A DNA stretch of 64,000 bases from Hevea brasiliensis (GCF_030052815.1 NC_079498.1:81268992-81332991), one strand, 5' to 3'; shown: positions 46,767-58,928, numbered from the stretch's first letter. A program made the numbers and translations. Notes: generated from the letters alone by a model not told the origin.

Positions 46767-49700
46767 TGTGACACCCCTTACCCGTGTACAGTATACCCGA
46801 GTAAGTAATGCCATACGGTGTACTGACACACTCTAATATACCTTAATTGATTTATATCATGCTTTTGAATATAATTTGTGAAATATATTTTGTTTTAAGC
46901 CATTTACCGAAATTATTACTTATTTGAGGTTCCGAAAATTTTATAGAAAATCCGGCGGAGTACCGGCTAAAAATGGAGAAAATAGTTCTTCGGAACCTGT
47001 AAAAAAACACTTCCAAATAATTTCCACACAATCCCAATTTCAATTCATCAATAGAGTCTCAACAATTTTTCAATTTTAGGTCTCAACAACCTTTTCATTT
47101 CTCAAACATCCATTTCTCAGGGTTCTCATATATAAACAACAATTAAATACTCAAATTATTTCCATACATAACCATAAATCTTTATTATTTACATAAACCT
47201 CAAAATACATTACATAAATTCTAAATACATATGAGAAAATAAAAATTTAATTACAAAATGACAAAATGACATCTAGTGTCCTACCAATGCACTGCAGGTG
47301 ACGAGGTGACACGGACACTGTGCAGAACTGCAGGATGGACTCACCCAGTCTGCGGTCTACTGGGCTCACGATCTGTATCTCCAGAACCTACGCGTGGCAA
47401 AAGCAACGCGCTAAGCAATAATGCTTAGTGGTGCAATAATAAAATAACAAGAAATAACATAAAATAAATATGTATTGCATGTGCATGTTTTGTTTGTCAT
47501 GTATTTGTATATCCATTCATTTATTTCTTTTTACTTTGCCTACTTTCATTCATTTGGTTGCCCAAGTAACCTACACTAGACGACTGGACTGGATAACGGG
47601 TAAACTGGCACTGGGTATCTAGTACCTCGGGCCGTCACACCATCGGTCACATATGCATCTCCCGGTGTGCAACAGAACAGCTACCAAGCTGTAAATAATC
47701 TCAGGCACAAGGCCAAATCTCAATGCAAAGTCAGAATGGCTAAAAGCCATGAAATCACATAATGGCATATTGCCATGTGCAGTACTGCTAACTGAACCCT
47801 ATTGGCATGCCAAACTATCCAAACCAATCATGTTAGGTATACTAGGGCATTTGAAACTTTTAAATTCTTCAATTTGTGCATTTCAAGTTTTGGTGTCACT
47901 ATTCACCTCATTGGTCAACAAAAATGTTGACTTTTGGATAGAAAATATGTACATTGACTTTGGCACTCCCAACATACCACATTTTACATTTAAAACTTGT
48001 TAGAATTGGTCACCATTACCATTTCTAACTTAAAACCAAGAGGGCAGAAAATTTCAGTTTTTGAAGCATATGTTTACTGTTCCATTAAGCATTGTTGCAG
48101 TGAGAATTTGAAGAAATGACAAACATGAAAGTTGTTCCTTATTTTGTCTAGTTAAATTTCCTTTTTTGAATCACTCCATTTGGAGTTTTGTAGCTCCAGA
48201 TATGGTCCAAAAACCACAGCTGGCCGGATTGCCAATCTGCAGAATTGACCATATTTACAGTAACATGAACAGTGACTGCCACTGCCATTTGGGTTAGGTT
48301 CTGGCCATAATTTGGGGTAGGTTCCTTCATGAAAGTTGTTTGTCTATGTCTTAAATTGTTTCTGTAAAAATTTCAGGTCAATTGACCATATCTACAGTGA
48401 GTTATGGCCAAATGAACAGTTACTGTTCATTTGGTCATTCTGCAGAATCAGTTGCAGGGTATCCGGATTGGGGCCAAGTTTTGGTCCTCTTGCTTTGGTC
48501 TTTTGGGCATGGTTTCTTCAGCAAAAATGTGCCATTATAAGCCTAGTTTCATGTCCAATTGGCCAAACACCAATTGGACTAACACAGCCAAAGTTATGGC
48601 TGTGTAATTGGACTGAAATCTCAGTCCATTGCTGCTGTCCCTAGGCAGCATAGTCATTCCCTTTACCATGCTATTTTTCAGTCCATATTATGGTCAAATC
48701 TCCTCAAATGGTCACTAATTGACCATTAAAATGTTCTCTAACAATTTCATAAGCCAAATCAATTTTCACTCCCCAAAACCCTAGCTTCACATTATGTTTT
48801 CTACAAAATGCCTTAGTTAGCATACCAACTTATTATTCTTATGTTTATAAACTTCCAACATGATTCTAGTTCACTTCAAGCTCATCAAAAACACTCCTTC
48901 CTATTCCTTCACTAGGGCAGCCAGAATTCATGTACACATACACATGAGTTTTGTTCATTTAAATTACATTTTCTTACTAAATTCAAGTTCCCATTTATGA
49001 AATTAAAGAGTTTTAGGTATATAGTGCACTAACCTTGAATAGGGCAGATTTTTCCCAACTCAAAACTTCACTTTCCTTCGCTTTCTAGGCTGCCAAAAGG
49101 TTGTTTAAGGTGTGGGGTAAAATTTTAATGAAGAGAGGTTAGGGTTTAGTGGTGGAAACAAAGGAGAAAGGAAGCTTTTGGTTGCACATCAATGGAGGGA
49201 GAAGAGGAAGAAGTTTCGGCTGGTGAAAGGGGAGAGGGATGGCTACTGCAATTTTTGTTATTTTGGTCTTCTTTTAACCTCTTTTATTTGTTAGTCAAAT
49301 AGTTGCTTAATTGTGATTGGTTGGTAATTTTAAATGACATCACAATGATGTCATAAATTGCATATGTTGCATTTTTCTTTTCTTTCCTCCACTACTCATT
49401 TTCAATTTAATTTCTAGCAATGTTTCTTCATATTTTATGTCATATTAGTTATTTACTCAACTGGACAAGTCGGCCAAAAATCACCTCTGAAGGCAAAATG
49501 ACCAAAATGCCCTCCGTTTGGCTTAACGGGTCAAAATTGTCTGTACCGATTGAAAAATTTTTCTAGGTATTTTCTTAGCATTCTAATGCCATAGGAACCT
49601 CAGTAACCCTTCTCTAGAGTCCCAAAAATTATTTTATAATTTTTCCCCCGGGTCTAGGGCTCCTCGTTGCGAGAACCGCAACTTCCCTCCGGTTACCCAT

Positions 49701-49895
49701 CGCTTGGGCACCGGCTCGTTTGACTTGGTTGTATTTTATTTCTAAAATTTTTACTAAATGTTTCTTATTAATATTTGAGTTGATTTTGGTTCTTCACTTA
49801 AGTTTAATTATTTTTCTGGACGTTCTAGCTGTCCGGACCGACACCGGTCACCGGAACAGTAGAATGTACGGAGTTGTTACCGGGAGGGTGTTACA
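46767..49895 (-). repeat. 5' LTR of element I, 3129 bp
   Basis: It starts TGTGACACCCCTTACCCG and ends GGGTGTTACA on plus. Features: hairpin 47411-47428, palindrome TTGGCATGCCAA 47802-47813, modules near 48125, 48329 and 48520, inverted repeat 48707-48727, U3 palindrome 49334-49354. It abuts the integrase of H at 49896; the expected right target duplication is ATGCA. No gene is supported. Confidence 0.92.
47411..47428. other. LTR hairpin, I
   Basis: CTAAGCA/TGCTTAG 7-bp stem with a different loop (ATAA), followed on plus by TGGTGC. Confidence 0.7.
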
Positions 49896-51128
49896 ATGCA
49901 TCCTGGTGGTACCAAAATGTATAGAGGACTGAAAAAGCATTACTGGTGGATGGGTATGAAAAGAAATGTAGCAGAATTTATTTCCAAATGCCTAACTTGT
50001 CAGCAAGTAAAGGCAAAGCATCAAGTACCAGCTGGTTTGTTACATCCACTACCAGTACCAGAATGGAAATGGGAGAGAATAACGATGGATTTTGTGATGG
50101 GACTTCTGAGGACACAGAAGAGCCATGATGCAGTATGGGTCATTGTTGACAGACTGACCAAGTCTGGTCATTTTCTGCCTGTCTAGATGGACTACAGTTT
50201 AGAAAGATTGGCCAAGTTGTACACTGATGAGATAGTAAGACTGCATGGAGTGCCGGTATCCATCGTATCAGATAGAGATCCTAGGTTCACTTCTAGATTC
50301 TGGGGTAGTCTTCAGAGAGCCCTAGGAAATAGATTGAACTTCAGCATGGCATTCCACCCACAAACAGATGGCCAGTCTAAAAGGGTAATTCAGATTTTGG
50401 AGGACATGCTACAAGCTTGTGTGATTGAGTTTGAAGGCAGTTGGGACACACACTTGCCTTTGATTGAGTTTGCTTACAACAACAGCTACCAATCAAGCAT
50501 TGGGATGCCTCCATATGAAGCTTTGTATAGCAAAAAATGTAGAACCCCGTTGTGTTGGGATGAGGTAGGCGAAAGAAAGATGATTGGGCCAGAAATTGTT
50601 CAGCAAACTGAAGAGAAAATCAGATTGATCAGAGATCGACTTAAGACTGCATCAGACCGTCAGAAGTCCTATATTAATTTGAAGAGAAGGGATATTGAGT
50701 ATGCAGTGGGTGACAACGTATTTCTCAAGGTTTCCCCTTGGAAGAAGATTATGAGATTCAGCAAAAAGGGAAAACTGAGTCCTCATTTCATCGGGCCATA
50801 TGAGATTATGGAGAGAGTGGGTCCTTTGCCATACCGTTTGGCACTACCTCCAGAGTTGGAGAGGATACATAACGTCTTTCATGTATCCATATTGAGGAGG
50901 TATAGATCTAACCCATCTCATGTACTACCAGTGAAAGCGATTGAAGTAAATCCAAACCTCACATATGAGGAAGAACCCATAGAGATTCTGGCTTATGAAG
51001 TGAAGCAGCTACGGAACAAGCAAATACCGTTGGTAAAGGTGCTGTGGAACCATCATTCGGGCAGGGAGGCTACTTGGAAACGAGAGGAGGACATGAGGAG
51101 ACAGCACCCACAGCTGTTCAGAGATTGA
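49896..51128 (+). pseudogene. H integrase and chromodomain
   Basis: One frame from 49896 to the stop at 51126-51128, broken by a single TAG at 50184-50186. It starts inside the HHCC domain ([25 protein letters not shown]), passes through the DDE core ([34 protein letters not shown]; note K where C has E in SERV, the position of the catalytic Glu) and ends with the chromodomain (LRNKQIPLVKVLWNHHSG, EEDMRRQHPQLF). Unlike C, the chromodomain is joined to integrase without a stop. The integrase junction that holds the 74-bp segment in K is uninterrupted here. Confidence 0.93.
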
Positions 51129-51159
51129 TACCAGGTAAAATTTTGAGAAAAAATTTATT

Positions 51160-51174
51160 TTAAGGGGGGGAGAA
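51160..51174 (+). other. Polypurine tract of H
   Basis: A/G run with seven G residues immediately before the LTR start TGTAACACCCC at 51175. Confidence 0.85.
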
Positions 51175-53506
51175 TTGTAACACCCCTATTTGCATAGCCT
51201 GGTATATTTCACTATTCCGATGACCAGTGTCAGTCTGGACAATTAAGAGAAGTAGAACCATGTCTAAGACACTTAGATAAGCCCTGAACACAAATAATTA
51301 GTAATCGCTAAATAGTTAAGTATAAATAAGAAAAACAGAACATAAGAAGTTAAATGAGCCGGGAGTCACAGGAATGGGTGACCTTCCCGAGAAGTGACTG
51401 CGAGGTCAGTCTTAACCCAAATTTTGAACTGAAAAATGTGACGCCGTAGTCCTTAGGACTATTGCGAACATAGTGGAAAAGAGAAAATCACAGAAAAGAA
51501 TTGTTAAGCAGGTCAAATAATTAGGTTAGGGATCCGGAAGAAATATCGAATAACTTGCAAACCAGATTGAAGCAGCGAGGGGCAATTTGGTCAATTCACC
51601 CCTAGAGCTGACTCCTGACCTAAAGGTCCAATAAAATCGGAGGAACGAAAATTTTAGAATGTAGAATTAAATTAAAGAAGAATGGAGAAATGAAAAAAAA
51701 AGAAAAGAAAAAGAGAAAAGTTTATTACATCATCCAAGTGACCCCACCATGACATCATAAATGATTTTAATTTATTGCAAATTTTAACTAAGTAAAATTT
51801 AAGATAATTATACATAAAACAAAGAAAAGAAAAAAAATAAAATCATTTCATTTCTTCTTCTTTGGTAGCCAATCTCTCTCTTTCCCTCTCCATTGCAAAA
51901 CCTCCATTAAATCTTGATCTCAAGCTTTTGTTCCCTCACTAAACCCTACTTTACCCCCAAATTATTCCATCAAAGCTTGTTAACTTCACTTGGGAAGGTG
52001 ATTGAGCAAGAAAGAAAGAGGGAAAAAGGAGAAGAATTGAAGATTGAAGTGCAAAGTGGAGGTAAGCAATTTACTTTGATAATTTTGGTTTCTTATTTAT
52101 GTATTTAGCTCAAGTCACTTAGATATTAACTTAAAATCAAAAGAAAACAATTGTTGAGGGACCAAACATGAAATTCGTCCAGGTAGGGTTAGGGTTTGAT
52201 GTGAATGAGTTTGATGGTCTTGAATGGTTATTTGAAGTGAATTAAGTGTATAAATCATGAATATACACTTTAAATTTGCATTAGAGTTGAAATGCATGTA
52301 ACTAGGGTTTGGAGATTGTGAAAAATTGAAGAAAATTTTTAGAATTGGCCAAATGGTGTTATTGACCTTATTTGAGTTGAGAAATGGTCAATTGTGACCA
52401 TTTGTGGTGTGTATGAATTGTTGGAACCAAGTTTTAATTGGGATTGGTGAGGGTCAATCTGTAGGTAGCTTGACCTAGGTCCATTTCAGGGACCAAAACT
52501 AAAAATTTACTAACCCAATTGGTGTGAGGCCAATTGGGAATGAAACTAGACACAAAATGGCACATTTTTTATTTAGGAATCATATCCAGAAAGTGACCAT
52601 AACTTAGTGAACAATTAGGCCAAAGCCGAAATTGGCAAACTGACCTGTACAAAAATGACCAAATGAATAGTAGTTACGTAAATGACCATAACTTGGTCTA
52701 GGAAGGTCCAAATGACCTGAATTTCATACTGATGGAAAGCTGAGACATAGCTCTACAACTTTTATGAAAAAAAAAAACTCAAATTTTGACCATAACCTAT
52801 TTGAAAAGCCACCTGCAATCAACCCACAAAAATTGCCATTATCCAGTGAATGCCCAGAATTCTGGGTAAAAGCAAATCCAGCTAGCCATGTTCAAATAGC
52901 TATAAATTAGGCTACAAAACTCCAAATAGAGTGATTCAAAAAGGGAAATAAAGTTAAGACAATAAGTAACAACTTCTATGAAGAAAACTTAGCCAAATTT
53001 CCACAGCAACATGACCAATGGAATAGTACAAAACAAGACATCAAATCTGGAAAATTGAAATTTGTACTTAGGAGACCTAAAATTTGAAGGAACAACTAAA
53101 ACCAACAAAATTGGTAACCAAAATGTGGTATGTGGGTATAATTGGATTTTCCATACCTTTTAAGCTTAAGAAAGTAAATATTTTGACTTGAATAGTATCA
53201 TGAATAGTAACCTCAACATAAAAATTTTCAAGAACGTAAGTTTAAGCATATTAGGGCTAGAGTTGAGCATATATGAGTTTAATTATTGGATTTATTATGA
53301 GATAAGATACTGAAACACTTTCAATTGTGTGTTTCAGCTGAAAAAGACCCGAAAAATCTAAGGGACTGAGTCAAGGCTTAGAGGCGACTCACATCAGGTT
53401 TGTGCACTATAAATTTATGCAATTATTTTATAGGTGAAAAGTTGAATTGTTATGCTTTATGAAATCACTGTGCTATTTATAAATTGTGTTGCCATTTTGT
53501 GACTGC

Positions 53507-53530
53507 AAAAAAAAAAAAAAAAAAAAAAAA
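53507..53530. repeat. Poly(A) run of 24 in H LTR
   Basis: An uninterrupted homopolymer inside the LTR, not present in the C LTRs. Probably simple-sequence expansion; it lacks the duplication expected of a retroposed transcript. Confidence 0.9.
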
Positions 53531-53978
53531 GACTTTGGAAATTGTTTGGGATCTTTCCTAAATTATTTGAGTACTTTGTTTTGAATTGATTTTGTATTCA
53601 CACTTAGCATGACAGTACCGCATTATTCCTCCTCCATCTATGGGGTTGAGATCGTTTATTTTCCTCCCTCTCTGGCTTACCAGTTGAGGTTGTAGATCGG
53701 ATGAGTACTCATTAACTAGCTAGCCACTTCCCTCATTGATTTCGATTAGTGGGGTTGTAGATTGCTTTGTCGTGGTGTACAATGCAGCATTAATATAAAA
53801 TTTTGTGTCATGGCTTAAGTTGTGTATGAATTGGCAACACTGTGTTTATTAAATTATTTGACCAAAATTGTGCTATAATGAGTTTTGATAATTTGTGAAA
53901 TGTGATTGTGAAATATTTAAATTGTGATTTATCAATGAATGTTTTATGTACTGCATTTTGAATTTTTATTGTGCACCA

Positions 53979-53998
53979 CTGAGTATTTTTATACTCAG
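53979..53998. other. LTR hairpin, H
   Basis: CTGAGTAT/ATACTCAG 8-bp stem with loop TTTT, preceded on plus (sense) by GTGCACCA. About 670 bp from the 3' end of the LTR. Confidence 0.72.
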
Positions 53999-54664
53999 CG
54001 ATAGCTTATTTTGCTGTCGTAGATAAGAGCAAGGAGAAAGCAGCAGAGTGAGCTGCTATTGAGATAGAAGACTACATTGACCTTGTTGGTACAGGTATTT
54101 ATTTATACCCTTGTAGTTATTTTGATGTAAATATTGTAATGTCATATGTATTAATGTAAAGTTGAGCAGTTGTACAAAAAATTGTAATATAGTATTCTGA
54201 ATTTTCTTTTTGTAAATTAAGATATGTATTTGTAAATTAAATATTAAATGCAATGTGAATGAATTTATGAGGTATTTTGAAATAAAAAATTTTGATTGAA
54301 TTGTGGACTTGAATTGCATTATGATGAACTAAGTTATTTTGGTGGTTGGGAGTTGTGAAAACAAATATTGGAAGTGCTTTTTACAGGTTTTTGAAGAATT
54401 GTTTTCTCAAAATACGGCTAGCACTCTGTCGAAATTTTTCCAAAAATTATGGACAAATAAAAATGGACAAAAATTTTTAGCAGTTTGAAATTTCAATTAA
54501 ATGTTTTTAATTCCTACTAAAATGCTCACCACTTCCAAAATGTAAGAAAATGGTTTAAAAATCCCTTGTAGTGTACTTAATGAGTTATCAGTAGGTGAAG
54601 TTCGGTAGTTCATTAGATATTCTACAGGATCATGTTATGCCTTACAGAGGGGTAAGGTGTGACA

Positions 54665-55032
54665 GGCTCAATGGGATTAACTTAACTAATGCAAGATAAG
54701 TTAATAATGGATGTGCCTGAGATTTTGAGCATTAGGGGCTAGGTAAAGAATTGAACCTCACATGAGATGTGATGGGAAAGGAGTTTCTCACTTATAGTTT
54801 ATTGTAATTCCAATAATGGATGTGCCTGAGGATGATCAATAGGATTATAAGAATTCAATCACCCACTAGAAATCCATCTAACTAGGATTTCCATTTTCTG
54901 CTTTGGAAGTGTAGGATTCGCTAAGTTAGTGGGAGGACCAATTTGATTAAAAGACCATAATCATTTTAGTTAAATACATGATATATTTACTAATTAATAT
55001 GGTTATTTTCTGCAGTTAATTTTCTGATAATA
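54665..55032 (+). other. copia J leader fragment
   Basis: 368 bp of leader before gag with two copies of AATAATGGATGTGCCTGAG (54703-54721 and 54811-54830). Each AUG opens a very short upstream ORF starting M-D-V-P-E. Confidence 0.8.
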
Positions 55033-55857
55033 ATGAGCACACCACCACCATTCAATATCCTTGCAAGCATACTTAATCGCAATAGGTTGACAGGACCTAA
55101 TCTCTCTGATTGGCTAAGAAATTTGAAACTTGTCCTGAACCTTGAACATATAGGATATGTTCTAGACTCAAATGTTCCTGGTCCCTTACCTCCAGAGACC
55201 ACTCAAGAGGAACATGAAACTTTGGACAAGTTGAAGGAGCATGATATGAGAGCCAAGTGTTACATGCTTGCTTCTATGAGTAATGAGATACAGAAGCAGC
55301 ATGAGAACATGCAGAGTGCGAGTGAGATCCTCCTTCACCTACAAGAGTTGTATGGTGAGCATAGCAGAAATGCTAGGTATGAGATATCTAGACAGCTATT
55401 CCGCATGAGGATGTCTGAGGGACAGAATGTTGGGGATCATGTCCACAAGATGATTCAGCTTATTGAGCAGCTGGAACATCTTGACTTTAACATGGATTTC
55501 CAACTGCAAACGGATTTGATCCTTCAGTCCCTTCCTGAGTCATTTGGGAATTTTGTGAAAAATTTCCATATGATTAAGCATGAATGCACCTTGGCTGGTT
55601 TACTCAACATGCTGGTTATTGCCCAAAAGAATATGCTGGGCAATAAAGGAAAAGAGGTAGCTTTGATTACATCTTCTTCTGTTGGAAAGTCCAACAAGAA
55701 GAAGGGCAATAAGAAAAAGAAACCTCAAATTCCTGGTCCTTCCAAGAAGATAGCTAAACAGAAAGGGAAGACCAAAGCTGATGGAGGCAAAGGAAAGTGT
55801 TTCCACTGCCAGAAGTATGGGCATAGGAATAGAAACTGCCCAGAGTATAGCAAGTAG
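55033..55857 (+). pseudogene. copia J gag, 274 codons
   Basis: It starts at ATG 55033, the natural start of the family, and reads without interruption through the gag helices (RLTGPNLSDWLRNLKLVLNL, HLQELYGEHSRNARYEISRQ) and the Lys-rich segment to the zinc knuckle (CFHCQKYGHRNRNC), then ends at a TAG right after the CPEY motif. This is the most complete gag of the family in the window. The protease that should follow is deleted, so the protein ends early compared with the ancestral gag-pol. Confidence 0.9.
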
Positions 55858-58276
55858 TAGCAACTTGTAGTAACGAGATATTAGACTTCGGGTTGGCAAA
55901 AGCTCAAATTTTGAAGCTTTAGCCATAGGATCTAAATCTTTATACATGTGTGGACATGTTTTATATCTAAATAAGGTTTTGCATGTACCTGATGCTTTTT
56001 AAGAACATCATTTCTATATCTAGTTTGACTAGAGATGGTTATGAATTTCAGTTCATAAATAATATTTTCAATATTTATTTTGGAAATAAATATGTTGGTT
56101 TGGGTTATATGCATGATGGACTTTATTATTTAGATAATAATGTTAAATACAAATCTAATGCAAGCAATATAAAAGAATGCAATGCCATGATGAAAATCAA
56201 CTCAATTTCAAAATATATTTGGCACTTAAGGTTAGATCATGTTGCAAAAGATAGGATTGCAAAGCTGGAGAAAATGAGGATTTTATCCTCATTGGGTTTT
56301 GGACCTACTCCAACTTATAAATCCTGCCTTTGAGGCAAAATGACTAGATCACCCTTTATTGGATAAGGACTAAAAGCTGAAAATATTTTGGATCTAATAC
56401 ATAGTGATGTATGTGGTCCATTTAAGGAAATGGCTAGAGATGGTTTTCATTACGTTATTACCTTTACTGATGATAAATCAAGGTTTGGGTATATGTATTT
56501 GATGAAATATAAATATGAATCCTTTGAAAAGTTCAAAGAATTTAAATCTGAAGTAGAAAATCAAACAGGAAAAAGTATTAAACCTCTTCGATCAGATCGT
56601 GGAGGTGAATACTTGAGTACTGAATTTGATGAATACTAGAAAGAGCATGGCATTGTTTCCCAGCTGACTCTTCCAGGAACACCACAACTGAATGATGTAT
56701 CTGAAAGGAGAAATCGTACCCTATTAGATATGGTACATAGTATGATGAGCTATACTGATATGCCAATTTCCTTTTGGGGATTTACATTAGAATCAGTTTT
56801 GCATGTTCTGAATAGGATTCCATCAAAATCAGTATCTTTCACACCTTATGAGATATGGCATGGAAGAAAACCAAGTCTTAAGCATGTTAAGATTTGGGGT
56901 TGTCCAGCTTATATCAAAAAGCTGAACACAGATAAATTAGAAACCAGATCAAAAAAGGGTCGATTTATTAGATATCCAAAAGATAGTTTGGGATATTATT
57001 TTTATTTGCCTACATCACAAAAGGTTGTGGTACGTAGAGATACCACATTTCTTGAACAACAGTTTGTTTAAGAAGGAGGCAAAGGAAGGCAAATAGAGTT
57101 AGAATTGGAGAATTCTGACTAACCAACAGATCAAATGGATATAGATCCATCTAGTCAACTTACACTTATTAATGAAACATCTACAGCTATTCCTCATTGA
57201 TCAACCAGGATATCTCGCCCACCAGTGAGATATGCTTTCCTTCATGAAGATGAATAAGAGTTGTTTACTCATGAAGAAGTAGATCATGGAGATGATCTAC
57301 TTACCTATAAAGAAGCTATATCAGATATAGACTCTTCAAAATGGATTGATACTATGAAATCCGAAATTGATTCCTTATATAAGAATCAAGTTTGGGATCT
57401 TGTTGACCCATCTGAAGGTATTGTACCTATAGGGAACAAATGAGTTTTCAAGAAGAAAATTGGTTCTGATGGAAAGGTAGAGACCTATAAAGCAAGGCTA
57501 GTAGTGAAAGGGTTTCGCCAAAGGCAAGGAATCTACTATGAGGAGACTTTCTCGCCTGTTGCCATGCTTAAATCAATTAGGATTCTATTAGCAATAGGTG
57601 CATACTATGATTATGAGATTTGGCAGATAGATGTCAAAACAATTTTTCTCAATGGATACATTGAAGAAAACATTTTCATGGAACAACCTAGGGGTTTTGA
57701 ATCCCAAGATGGTTCCAAAGTGCACAAGCTAAAGCGATCCATTTATGGGTTGAAACAAGCTTTGAGGATTTGGAACATCCGTTTTGATGAAGCCATTAAG
57801 TCGTTTGGTTTTATCAAAAATGAGGATGAGCCATGTGTATATAAGAAGGTTAGTGATAGTGCTGTCACTTTCCTTGTCTTATATGTGGATGATATTCTGT
57901 TGATAGGTAATGACACAGGTATGTTGACAACTGTAAAGGCATGATTGTCAAATACATTCTCCATGAAAGACTTAGGGGAGCAACCTATATTCTTGGAATT
58001 CACATCTATAGAGAAAGAGCGAAAAGAATAATTGGTTTATCCCAAAGTCTATACTTGGAAAAGGTGTTAAAGAGGTTTAACATGCTTGATTCCAAGAAAG
58101 GATTGCTACCAGTGAGATACGGTATCCACCTTTCTAAAGATATATCTCCAAAGACACCTGAAGAAAGAGATAAAATAGCCAAGATTCCATATGCTTCGCT
58201 ATTAAAAGTTTGATGCATGCAATGTTGTATACTAGGTCGGATATAGCATATGTTGTTAGTTTGACTAGCAAGTATC
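55858..58276 (+). pseudogene. copia J integrase-RT, protease deleted
   Basis: About 130-150 bp that encode the protease active site in A and B are missing just after the gag zinc knuckle. The gag-pre-integrase region starts with frame breaks (55880-55990). Integrase (YIWHLRLDHVAKDRIAKLE, LIHSDVCGPF, SDRGGEYLSTEF, SERRNRTLLDMV) and RT (IDVKTIFLNGYIEENIF, SIYGLKQALRIWNIRF, YVDDILLIGND) follow mostly in one frame with nonsense codons near 56331, 56637, 57069 and 57441. A frameshift occurs near 57944. It ends within the segment after RT, at 58276, where K begins. Confidence 0.9.
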
Positions 58277-58910
58277 TGTGACACCCCTTACCCGTCTACA
58301 GTGTAGCCGAGCAAGTTATGCCACTCAGTGTGCCGGAGCACCAATTTATATTTCTATTAATATTTATCCCTTTTAATTTATTTATTTTCAATTTTGATAA
58401 ATCTGAATTTATCCGCAAATTTTATAGAAAATCCAGCAGAGTGCCGGCTCTAAATTGGAAAAACAGTTCTTCTGAACCTGTTTAAAAACACTTCCAAAAT
58501 AATTTCCAAATTCAAACTTCATTATACACATTCAAGTCAATCTCAAACTCTCAATCTCAAATCACAATACTATTTCCAAAACTTTTCTGTTCACTTCATC
58601 ACTTGAAGCATATTCACAATTAATTCTCAACATTTCATTTATCAACATATATTATGCAAAAGATCTCAATAATATGAAATTTCATATATTTACATTAATA
58701 CATAATTACAGGAGTTTATAGTTACAATCCAAACTAATACAAAATGCAAAAATACAAAAGGGCTACCTATAGTCCTAATGTCCTACCAAATGCAGTGCAG
58801 ATGTGAGGTGACTCTGAACCCCGGATCCAGCTCTGAAGGCTCACCCCGTCTGATGTCTACTGGGCTCCCCAGCTAGGTCTCTAGTACCTGCGAGTGGCAA
58901 AAGCGACGCG

Positions 58911-58928
58911 CTAAGTAATTCTGCTTAG
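58911..58928. other. LTR hairpin, K (one stem mismatch)
   Basis: CTAAGTA/TGCTTAG arms around ATTC. The sixth pair is a mismatch that reads as G-U on one strand. Followed on plus by TGGTG. Confidence 0.6.

Larger units (their letters stand above)
49896..54664 (+). mobile_element. 3' half of Tekay element H
   Basis: A plus-strand relative of C: part of integrase, chromodomain, polypurine tract and a complete 3' LTR. The left part is missing because I was inserted in the integrase zinc domain. Its LTR end (GGTGTGACA, 54664) abuts the leader of copia J, giving GGCTC as the expected target duplication. Confidence 0.93.
51175..54664 (+). repeat. 3' LTR of H, 3490 bp
   Basis: Same family as the C LTRs, in plus orientation. 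It carries a block (about 52305-53105) with three modules ending near 52572, 52765 and 52979 that is absent from C, an inverted repeat at 52382-52403, a run of 24 A (53507-53530) and the hairpin 53979-53998. No gene is supported in this stretch. Confidence 0.92.
54665..58276 (+). mobile_element. Middle part of copia element J
   Basis: A plus-strand copy of the same copia family as A, B and F. Its 5' end (LTR and most of the leader) is beyond the inserted element H, and its 3' end is cut by the LTR of K at 58277. It keeps part of the leader, gag, integrase and RT. Confidence 0.92.

Noticed and set aside
53507..53530. Poly(A) tail of a retroposed transcript inside the H LTR
   Set aside because: No cDNA-like body or target duplication is visible next to it; a homopolymer expansion is simpler.
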